Assembly (NCBI GenBank): GCA_011048475.1
Contig: DSDZ01000406.1
Location: 1-9,211, forward strand
Direction: 5' to 3'
DNA from: Bacteroides sp.
GTDB lineage: Bacteria > Bacteroidota > Bacteroidia > Bacteroidales > GCA-2748055
DNA: 9,211 nucleotides
The number at the start of each line of letters is the position of its first letter. Position 1 is the first letter of the stretch. The notes below the pieces were generated by a model. The model was not told the origin of the DNA, did not search any database, and worked only from the letters and a program-made list of their open reading frames with translations. Below are positions 1 to 5,749 of this stretch, piece by piece. A program made the position numbers and the translations under genes.

Positions 1-18
1 AAATTGTCCCAGGTTCCT

Positions 19-26
19 TACATTTG
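19..26 (+). promoter_or_regulatory. Candidate Bacteroidetes -7 promoter element for ppk1
   Basis: TACATTTG matches the phylum's TAnnTTTG -7 consensus exactly and lies 20 bp before the ppk1 ATG. The expected start of transcription would be near position 33, leaving a leader of about 14 nt. The partner -33 TTG should lie 17-23 bp upstream, outside the window, so only half of the promoter can be seen. The TTG at 4-6 is too close (12 bp) to be that partner. Confidence 0.35.
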
Positions 27-46
27 TAAATAGACATCCTCCGTAC

Positions 47-2119
47 ATGGGAAGATATGAGTATATCAACAGGGACATCAGCTGGCTTTCCTTCAACTTC
101 AGGGTCCTCCAGGAGGCCATGGACAAAACGTTGCCCCTGTATGAACGCATCAAGTTCCTTGCCATCTATTCCAACAACATGGAGGAGTTCTACCAGGTCA
201 GGGTGAGCTACTACAGGGAGATGCTGCGGCATGAAGGCGAGTTCCCGAGAGAACATGTGCGCGAGGTCAATCCCTCGATGATCATCAGGCAGATCAACGA
301 GATCGTTACCAACCAGCAATCCATCTTTCACCTGATCTTCGAGGACGAGATCCTGCCCGAACTGAGAAAGAACAACATCATCGTGGTTCAGGAGGAGGAC
401 AGGCTCTCTCCGGAACAGGTCCGGTATATCCGCGAGATTTTCTACTCGGACATCCTCACCTCCATTCAGCCGGTCCTGCTGGTAAAGAAAAAGGTACGGC
501 CGTTTCTGAAGACCGGACAGCCCTACATTGCCATCGAAATGGTCAGCAAGGAACGTTCCGGCCGGAAACAGCTCAGACGGTATGCCATCCTGAAGATCCC
601 CACCGATCACAACATCCCCAGGTTTCTGGAGCTTCCCCGCGAGGACCACAAACATTACATCATGTTCCTGGAGGATGTGATCATGCGGCACTCGGAAGCC
701 CTTTTCCCCGGTTACATCGTGAAGAACTGGTACTCCCTGAAACTGACCAGGGATGCAGACCTGGAATACGACGATTACGAAGGGGAGGATCTGATCGAAA
801 CCATCGACCGGATCCGTTCCCTCCGCTCAGTGGGCAGCCCGAACCGCTTCCAGTATGACAGGAGAATGCCGGAAAAGCTGCTTGATTACATCACTGCTTC
901 TTTCGGAATCAAAAAAGATATCCTGGTCATCGGGGGAAGCCGGCACAATTTCAGGGATTTTTTCAACTTCCCCAACCCGGTTTACCCGGAGCTGGAAATC
1001 GAGAACCTCCCCCCTGTTCCCAATCCCGTCCTGGCAAACCAGAAAAAGACAATGGCCTCCCTGATCGGGAAGAAAGACTTCCTGCTGAGTGTGCCCTACC
1101 AGCCGTTTGAGCATTTTCTCAGGTTCCTGAGGGAAGCTGCCACCGATCCCACCGTGGAAGAGATCAAGACCACCCAGTACAGGGTCTCAGATCATTCTGT
1201 GGTGGTCAATACCCTGATCGATGCGGCTGAGAACGGAAAGAAAGTGACCGTCTTCGTGGAGCTGAAAGCCAGGTTCGATGAGGAGGCCAACCTGAAATGG
1301 GCCAACGAGATGACCAAGGCGGGGATCAGGATCATCTACAGCATCCCCGGGCTGAAGGTGCATGCCAAAATTGCACTCGTCATCAGGAAACCGGACTCAA
1401 AACACGGCGACCAGGTCTACCTGGGCACGGGTAACTTCAACGAAAAAACTGCCCGTATGTATGCCGATCATGGGTTTTTTACCTCGAATCCCGAAGTGGT
1501 GAGGGAGGTGAAGGAGCTTTACAATCACCTGGAGGACCAGGACCTGCGGCCGGAGTTCAGGCACATCCTGGTTCCCGGTTTCAACCTGATCCCCCATTTC
1601 ATCCGGCTGATCGACCAGGAGATCGCCCATGTGAAAGCAGGTGGGATCGGATATATCCTGCTGAAGATGAACGGACTGCAGGACAAAGAGATGGTCGATC
1701 ACCTCTACAGGGCAAGTGAAGCCGGGGTAAAGATCGACCTGATCATCCGGGGAGTGTGCACGCTTAAAACGAACCAGCCTTACAGCCGGAACATCCGGGT
1801 GATCAGGATCGTGGACCGCTACCTGGAGCATGCAAGGGCTTATGTGTTCCTGAACAACGGGGAACATCAGATCTACCTGGGATCGGCGGACTGGATGAAA
1901 AGGAATCTGCGCAGAAGGGTGGAATGCGTCTTTCCAATCTATGATCCGGATGCCAGGCGGGAGATCCTGGATATCCTGAACATCCAGCTATCCGATAATG
2001 TGAAGGCAGGCGAGGTGGACGAAAACCTGAACAATGTGAGAATCATCACGAAGGGACCGGACATCAGGGCCCAGATCGCCACGCATGAATACTTCAGGAA
2101 AAAATATACCGTCTCATGA
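47..2119 (+). CDS. ppk1: Polyphosphate kinase 1 (PPK1)
   Basis: This enzyme reversibly transfers the gamma phosphate of ATP onto a growing polyphosphate chain. It is normally cytoplasmic or membrane-associated and works through a phosphohistidine intermediate. The 690-residue length is normal for the family. The N-terminal domain begins with the hallmark YINRDISWLSF (residues 6-16) and continues with YSNNMEEFYQVRV (41-53), the family segment that contacts the ATP base. The C-terminal half holds two phospholipase-D-like catalytic domains. The first has GLKVHAK with the presumed phosphorylated His439, then YLGTGNFNEKTAR (458-470). The second has YLEHAR with His595, then YLGSADWMKRN (610-620). 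The ATG at 47 is chosen because the conserved N-terminal motif begins five residues later. The stop (TGA 2117-2119) overlaps another ATG (ATGA 2116-2119) and lies inside an 18-bp palindrome. meaB follows 40 bp downstream on the same strand, so co-transcription is likely. No ppx exopolyphosphatase gene is adjacent in this window. The identification is firm; the operon is inferred. Confidence 0.97.
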   Translation: MGRYEYINRDISWLSFNFRVLQEAMDKTLPLYERIKFLAIYSNNMEEFYQVRVSYYREMLRHEGEFPREHVREVNPSMIIRQINEIVTNQQSIFHLIFEDEILPELRKNNIIVVQEEDRLSPEQVRYIREIFYSDILTSIQPVLLVKKKVRPFLKTGQPYIAIEMVSKERSGRKQLRRYAILKIPTDHNIPRFLELPREDHKHYIMFLEDVIMRHSEALFPGYIVKNWYSLKLTRDADLEYDDYEGEDLIETIDRIRSLRSVGSPNRFQYDRRMPEKLLDYITASFGIKKDILVIGGSRHNFRDFFNFPNPVYPELEIENLPPVPNPVLANQKKTMASLIGKKDFLLSVPYQPFEHFLRFLREAATDPTVEEIKTTQYRVSDHSVVVNTLIDAAENGKKVTVFVELKARFDEEANLKWANEMTKAGIRIIYSIPGLKVHAKIALVIRKPDSKHGDQVYLGTGNFNEKTARMYADHGFFTSNPEVVREVKELYNHLEDQDLRPEFRHILVPGFNLIPHFIRLIDQEIAHVKAGGIGYILLKMNGLQDKEMVDHLYRASEAGVKIDLIIRGVCTLKTNQPYSRNIRVIRIVDRYLEHARAYVFLNNGEHQIYLGSADWMKRNLRRRVECVFPIYDPDARREILDILNIQLSDNVKAGEVDENLNNVRIITKGPDIRAQIATHEYFRKKYTVS

Positions 2120-2130
2120 CCGGTCATGAG
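2113..2130. repeat. Perfect 18-bp palindrome at the ppk1 stop codon
   Basis: CTCATGACCGGTCATGAG equals its own reverse complement over all 18 bases and contains the ppk1 stop. Read as RNA, it can form a 7-bp stem with a CCGG tetraloop. It has no following T tract, so it is not a standard intrinsic terminator. Read as DNA, the symmetry would suit a homodimeric regulator or a modification enzyme. An RNA processing or stability element in the ppk1-meaB message is another option. No function can be assigned from sequence alone. Confidence 0.55.
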
Positions 2131-2163
2131 TCCGGGCACCAGGCACAACCTCGGTCTGTATGA
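2116..2163 (+). other. Possible 15-codon coupling minigene between ppk1 and meaB
   Basis: An ATG at 2116 overlaps the ppk1 TGA (ATGA). Its short reading frame encodes MTGHESGHQAQPRSV, and its own TGA (2161-2163) overlaps the meaB start at 2160 (ATGA again). This would let a ribosome terminating on ppk1 re-initiate twice and reach meaB. No Shine-Dalgarno sequence is evident, and the peptide has no recognisable features. The frame is short enough to arise by chance, so I list it as a possible translational-coupling device and not as a protein gene. Confidence 0.15.
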
Positions 2164-3260
2164 CATCACCGAAAAAGAAAAGATCCGCACTCTCCCTCTC
2201 CCGGGGGGTGTCCCCCCCGGACCCCATTAACAAGGAAGCTGTCAGCCGCCTGAAACAGGCCAAAAAGAAACAGTATTCAACCGCCCGGCTGCTGGAAGGG
2301 ATCAGGCAGGGCGACACCGGCATGCTCAGCCGGGCCATTACGCTCGTTGAAAGTTCACTTCCCCGGCACAGATCCGATGCGGAGGAGTTGATCACAGCCT
2401 GCCTCCCCATGTCAGGCAGTGCTTTCAGGATCGGCATAACGGGGGTGCCCGGTGCCGGCAAAAGCACATTCATCGAAGCCCTCGGAAATCACATCATCCG
2501 GCAGGGAGGAAGGCTGGCCGTGCTGGCCATCGATCCGAGCAGCGAAAGGTCCAGAGGGAGCATCATGGGTGACAAGACCCGGATGGAGGTGCTGGCGGGC
2601 CGGCCCGAAGCATATATCCGCCCCTCCCCTTCAGGGGGCACCCTGGGAGGGGTGGCCCGCAAGACCAGGGAAACCATCCTGCTGTGCGAAGCGGCCGGGT
2701 TCGATACCATCTTTGTGGAAACCGTGGGAGTGGGACAGTCGGAAACAGCGGTACACGGCATGGTTGACTTTTTCCTGCTGCTCATGCTGGCCGGCGCGGG
2801 AGACGAGCTGCAGGGGATCAAGCGGGGCATCATGGAAATGGCAGATGCGCTGGTGATCAACAAGGCGGACGGATCCAATATCCAGAAAGCCAAAAGGGCA
2901 CAGGCGGAATATGCCAACGCCCTCCACCTTTTCCCGCCCGCTCCATCCGGGTGGACGGTACAGGTAAAGACCTGCTCGTCCGTTTACCAGACGGGCATCG
3001 GGGAGATCTGGCAGATGGCACTGGACTACCGGGAACATGTGACCGGGAACGGGTACCTGGAAAAGCGCAGAAAGGAGCAGGGAAGGTACTGGATGTACGA
3101 GACGTTGCGCGAGGGGATCTTCAGCCACGCCTTCAACGACCCTGAGATGCAGAAAGCACTGAAAAAACACGAGCAGGCCATCGCGGAGGGGAAGGCGACC
3201 CCTTACATGGCTGCCGTTTCAATTTTGAATCAATACAAATCACTTCACAGGCACCCGTGA
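2160..3260 (+). CDS. meaB: Methylmalonyl-CoA mutase-associated GTPase MeaB (ArgK/MMAA family)
   Basis: This is a G3E-type P-loop GTPase. Family members bind adenosylcobalamin-dependent methylmalonyl-CoA mutase in the cytoplasm, gate cofactor loading and protect the enzyme from inactivation, supporting succinate/propionate interconversion. The 366-residue protein shows the Walker A loop GVPGAGKST (residues 95-103), DPSSERSRGSIMGDKTRM (125-142), ETVGVGQSE (187-195), AGAGDELQGIKRGIME (211-226) and the guanine-specificity motif NKAD (234-237). The C-terminal helical region resembles the family's dimerisation arm. It has about 30 lysine- and proline-rich residues before the conserved N-terminal helices (LLEGIRQGDTGMLSRAITLVES), making it slightly long for the family. 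The ATG at 2160 is the only ATG that retains those helices; a GTG at 2208 (codon 17) is the only other early start I noticed. The older name ArgK (arginine/ornithine transport kinase) is a misannotation. The mutase genes mutA/mutB are not in this window. A GC-rich hairpin at 2201-2220 lies inside codons 14-21. Confidence 0.95.
   Translation: MTSPKKKRSALSLSRGVSPPDPINKEAVSRLKQAKKKQYSTARLLEGIRQGDTGMLSRAITLVESSLPRHRSDAEELITACLPMSGSAFRIGITGVPGAGKSTFIEALGNHIIRQGGRLAVLAIDPSSERSRGSIMGDKTRMEVLAGRPEAYIRPSPSGGTLGGVARKTRETILLCEAAGFDTIFVETVGVGQSETAVHGMVDFFLLLMLAGAGDELQGIKRGIMEMADALVINKADGSNIQKAKRAQAEYANALHLFPPAPSGWTVQVKTCSSVYQTGIGEIWQMALDYREHVTGNGYLEKRRKEQGRYWMYETLREGIFSHAFNDPEMQKALKKHEQAIAEGKATPYMAAVSILNQYKSLHRHP
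2201..2220 (+). repeat. Strong GC hairpin in the first codons of meaB
   Basis: Positions 2201-2208 (CCGGGGGG) and 2213-2220 (CCCCCCGG) are perfect complements separated by a 4-nt loop, giving an 8-bp all-GC stem. It begins about 40 nt after the meaB ATG and encodes the RGVSPP segment of the non-conserved N-terminal extension. No T tract follows, so it is not an intrinsic terminator. It may slow early translation or protect the message. Its six-G and seven-C runs are also places where a sequencing indel could alter the apparent N terminus. Confidence 0.6.
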
Positions 3261-3262
3261 TA

Positions 3263-3295
3263 TTGCCGGCCTGATGGCAAAACGTATTATCTTTG
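3263..3295 (+). promoter_or_regulatory. Candidate TTG / TAnnTTTG promoter for the tlpA-like gene
   Basis: TATCTTTG at 3288-3295 matches the Bacteroidetes -7 consensus TAnnTTTG exactly. A TTG at 3263-3265 lies 22 bp upstream, within the 17-23 bp spacing known for this promoter class. Transcription would start near 3302, about 24 nt before the ATG at 3326. The TTG also belongs to a small inverted repeat (TTGCC 3263-3267 and GGCAA 3276-3280) just after the meaB stop, which could instead be a weak RNA 3' end. Confidence 0.5.
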
Positions 3296-3325
3296 CGTCC
3301 GTCCAGCCTTATTTCAATTAACTGT

Positions 3326-4426
3326 ATGAAACGTTTTCCTGTTTTCCTGCTGATGCCTTCTCTTCTCATCTTTTCCTGCAACACCACGCAGGACAGCTAT
3401 ACCATTACATTTGATGTGGACGGATATCACGGGAACTGGCTGAAGCTGATCCTGCCGGTGAACCGGAACCGTGTGGTGTATGACTCGGTCCTGATCGGCC
3501 CGGATCAACCGGCAGTCCTCTCGAAACAGACCGAGGGGGTGCGGACCATGTACCTGACTGTCGGGAATGCGGAAGGTTCCGTTCGGCTGCTTGTGGAGAA
3601 TGCGGAATACAGGGTCACAGGATCGCTGGAAGATCCTGTAATTCGGACGAACAGCAGGGCACAGCAAGATCTGAATGCATACCGGGATGCGCTCCGGCCG
3701 CTCACGGAAAAACAATCCCGGCTGAGAAAAGCGATTGAGGAAAATTATTCTTCGGCCGGCCAGGCAGCGCAGGACAGCCTCCTGGATGCTTATTACCAGG
3801 CTGTCCGGGAAACAGAAATTGCCGATTCGCTGTACGTGGAAGAACATCCCTCCTCATTCGCATCGGTCCTTGCCCTCAGGGGGACCTTTTATACCATGAA
3901 TGCCGACAGGCTGGAAGAAGCGCTCGATGCAATGGACCCCATGGTGCGGCAGCTTGAGGAGTATCAATACATGCATGGAAAGATGGAAAGAATGAAATCC
4001 GTGGCCATCGGAAAGCCATACCTGGATTTCGGCCTTGAAACCCCGGAAGGAGAGGTGCTTAACGTGTCGGATGTGCATGAAGGCAATGTACTCCTCATTG
4101 ACTACTGGGCCAGCTGGTGCGGTCCCTGCCGGAGGGCGAATCCGGAGCTAGTGGAAATATACGGGGATTACAGGGACATGGGATTCACGATCCTGGGGGT
4201 ATCGCTTGACCGGGACTCGGCCGCCTGGGTCGGTGCCATCCGTGAGGACGGCCTTTCATGGCACCACGTTTCGGACCTCAGGTACTGGGACAACAAGGGT
4301 GCCGTCCTGTATGGCGTACCCGCCATACCCCATACGGTCCTCATTGATCAACAGGGGATCATCCGTGCCAAAAAAATACACGGTGCCGAGCTGAGGTCGG
4401 CCATCGAAGAACTTCTCGGTATCTGA
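3326..4426 (+). CDS. DUF4369 / TlpA-like thioredoxin-fold lipoprotein
   Basis: This is a predicted periplasmic, lipid-anchored thiol-disulfide oxidoreductase. The 366-residue protein starts with a lipoprotein signal (MKRFPVFLLM...) and a lipobox LIFSC with Cys18 as the lipidated residue. No acidic lipoprotein export signal follows the cysteine (CNTTQD), so anchoring facing the periplasm is the simpler reading. Residues about 25-125 look like the DUF4369 beta domain common in Bacteroidetes, followed by a charged helical linker (about 113-225). The C-terminal TlpA/AhpC-TSA-like thioredoxin domain (about 227-366) has the active site WCGPC at 264-268 and the expected cis-proline at Pro335 (VPAIPHT). 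An in-frame TTG at 3293 would extend the protein by 11 residues, but it lies inside the -7 promoter box and would precede the signal peptide, so I use the ATG at 3326. It converges with the DUF1573 gene, leaving only 12 bp between the stops. The exact redox partner (cytochrome maturation, disulfide reduction) cannot be told from sequence. Confidence 0.9.
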   Translation: MKRFPVFLLMPSLLIFSCNTTQDSYTITFDVDGYHGNWLKLILPVNRNRVVYDSVLIGPDQPAVLSKQTEGVRTMYLTVGNAEGSVRLLVENAEYRVTGSLEDPVIRTNSRAQQDLNAYRDALRPLTEKQSRLRKAIEENYSSAGQAAQDSLLDAYYQAVRETEIADSLYVEEHPSSFASVLALRGTFYTMNADRLEEALDAMDPMVRQLEEYQYMHGKMERMKSVAIGKPYLDFGLETPEGEVLNVSDVHEGNVLLIDYWASWCGPCRRANPELVEIYGDYRDMGFTILGVSLDRDSAAWVGAIREDGLSWHHVSDLRYWDNKGAVLYGVPAIPHTVLIDQQGIIRAKKIHGAELRSAIEELLGI

Positions 4427-4438
4427 AAAAATTTCAAA

Positions 4439-5539
4439 TCAGGGCCTGGTCACCTCCCCCTTCACCCAGAGGATCGTCTTGCTGTTCCTGGGATCGTTGG
4501 TGATGATGGTGATGGTCTTGTTCTGGTTCCCCACCTTTCCGGCTGAGTTGAAGATCATCTTGATATTCACCTTCTCACCCGGGGCGATCACTTTCTTTTC
4601 GGGCTGGACGGCCGTACAACCGCATGAAGCGCTCACCTTTCTGATCACCAGATCCGATTTGCCCGTGTTCGACAGGACATAGGTGTGTTCCACCTTCTCA
4701 CCCTGTTTGATGTTCCCGAACCTGAACTCTGTATTGTCCACGCTCAGCACGGGAGCAGCGGCCATCTCCCCGGCTGTCATCCCGGAGAAATCCTCCTCGA
4801 TGTTGGCACTGACCACCAGGCTGTAATTACGCTCCGATACACCGTTGAGCTTCAGATTCATCCTGTCAATGACAAATCCCCAGTCGTTTCTGACCGGTGC
4901 ATCGTAGGTGGCTGTCAGCATCCCCTTTTCCCCCGCTTTGAGGGTGGATGGTTCAGCCTTGATCCGGATGTGGGCCGGGACACGCTCAAAGCCGATCTCC
5001 ACGGGACCCTCAGAAGTGTTGATAACTTCCAGGCTCCTTTCCGTCTTCTGGGTATTTTTAATATTCCCGAAGGCCAGATGGTTCGATTTGAGGCGCACCG
5101 GTCCCATGGCATAACGGTATTCATCCTCAATGGTCTTCGGTTTCGGGATCACTTCGCCTGAGATGGTCAGGCGCACGTTCCCGGGATTCGAGTTCGAGAT
5201 CACCGTCACGTATTTCCTGAATGCGCCGGGCCTTCCCGCAGGATTATAGGTGGCTGCCACAAACCCTTTCTCGCCGGGCCGCACAGGTTCGCGCGTCCAG
5301 CTGGGTGCGGTGCACCCGCAGGAGGTGGTCACATGCTGGATGATCAGATCGCTTCCGCCGGTGTTCACAAATTCAAACCTGTAGGTGACATTCCCTTCCG
5401 CTTCCTGAATTTTTCCGAAGTCATGGTCTGTGGTTCCAAAGGAGATCTTCGGCTCCACGGTCTGCCCCATCAATGGCAGCAGCATGCTGAACATGATGAA
5501 TATCAAGACGCTGCGATGATTTAACTGTTCTCGTTTCAT
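4439..5539 (-). CDS. Secreted DUF1573 protein with three ASH-like repeats
   Basis: The function of this family is not established. DUF1573 proteins are abundant in Bacteroidetes and carry immunoglobulin-like (ASH/HYDIN-type) beta domains. The 366-residue protein has a hydrophobic signal peptide (residues 1-25, ending LPLMG before QTVEP) and no lipobox, so export by Sec is likely. Three related units follow. Unit 1 (about 31-132) runs from FGKIQ through NTGGSDLII to TTSCGCTAP (72-80) and RPGEKG. Unit 2 (about 147-248) has FGNIKNTQKTE and KAGEKG but no SCGC. Unit 3 (about 264-366) has FGNIKQGEKVE, NTGKSDLVI, SASCGCTAV (303-311) and APGEKV. The paired cysteines are C74/C76 and C306/C308. The start at 5537-5539 places the signal peptide correctly. 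Its neighbours are a convergent thioredoxin-fold lipoprotein and a divergent outer-membrane protein gene, consistent with an envelope role. A link between the CxC motifs and the thioredoxin is my inference only. Confidence 0.88.
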   Translation of the reverse strand: MKREQLNHRSVLIFIMFSMLLPLMGQTVEPKISFGTTDHDFGKIQEAEGNVTYRFEFVNTGGSDLIIQHVTTSCGCTAPSWTREPVRPGEKGFVAATYNPAGRPGAFRKYVTVISNSNPGNVRLTISGEVIPKPKTIEDEYRYAMGPVRLKSNHLAFGNIKNTQKTERSLEVINTSEGPVEIGFERVPAHIRIKAEPSTLKAGEKGMLTATYDAPVRNDWGFVIDRMNLKLNGVSERNYSLVVSANIEEDFSGMTAGEMAAAPVLSVDNTEFRFGNIKQGEKVEHTYVLSNTGKSDLVIRKVSASCGCTAVQPEKKVIAPGEKVNIKMIFNSAGKVGNQNKTITIITNDPRNSKTILWVKGEVTRP

Positions 5540-5618
5540 AACGCTTCCACACTATTTCATTTTCAAAAATGGTTCTTTACCCTTTTACGGCAAACAAGGG
5601 TCATTGTTCGGGCTCCCA

Positions 5619-5626
5619 CAAAATTA
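5619..5626 (-). promoter_or_regulatory. Candidate -7 promoter element for the DUF1573 gene
   Basis: On the minus strand these bases read TAATTTTG, an exact match to TAnnTTTG, about 80 bp before the ATG. The nearest upstream TTTG (minus strand, ending at 5641) is only 14 bp away, shorter than the usual 17-23 bp spacing, so the -33 element is unconvincing. A 5-bp inverted repeat (AACAA 5593-5597, TTGTT 5604-5608) lies at or just after the predicted start of transcription and could be an operator; the evidence is weak. Confidence 0.35.
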
Positions 5627-5640
5627 ACACAAAAAATCTA

Positions 5641-5661
5641 CAAAAAGTTGCATAATTTTTG
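5641..5661. repeat. AT-rich inverted repeat in the divergent intergenic region
   Basis: CAAAAA (5641-5646) and TTTTTG (5656-5661) are perfect 6-bp complements around a 9-nt loop, centrally placed in the 210-bp region between the divergent DUF1573 and Omp85-like genes. It sits upstream of the minus-strand -7 candidate. It could be a regulator site for either gene or simply part of an AT-rich promoter region. On the plus strand I found no exact TAnnTTTG before 5750; TATTTTTA at 5725-5732 is a one-mismatch candidate with no properly spaced TTG. Confidence 0.3.
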
Positions 5662-5749
5662 AGACAACCAGGTGTATGCAAATATCGTTCCGGAATATTA
5701 GGCCCACTTGTCATCAATAATATGTATTTTTAGCCCCTGAAAGAGGATC

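Noticed and set aside
1397..1867. 156-codon minus-strand frame inside ppk1
   Set aside because: It lies opposite the catalytic domains of PPK1 and has no family motif.
2452..2856. 134-codon plus-strand frame overlapping meaB
   Set aside because: It runs out of frame across the Walker A and switch regions of a clear MeaB, and its Trp/Arg/Ser-rich translation is typical of an off-frame reading.
3263..3280. Inverted repeat TTGCC...GGCAA just after the meaB stop, considered as an intrinsic terminator
   Set aside because: The stem is only 5 bp with an 8-nt loop and is followed by AAAACG, not a T tract; the TTG is better explained as a promoter -33 element.
2160..5539. MeaB, the thioredoxin lipoprotein and the DUF1573 protein are all exactly 366 residues
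   Set aside because: The families are unrelated and share no sequence; the equal length is coincidence.
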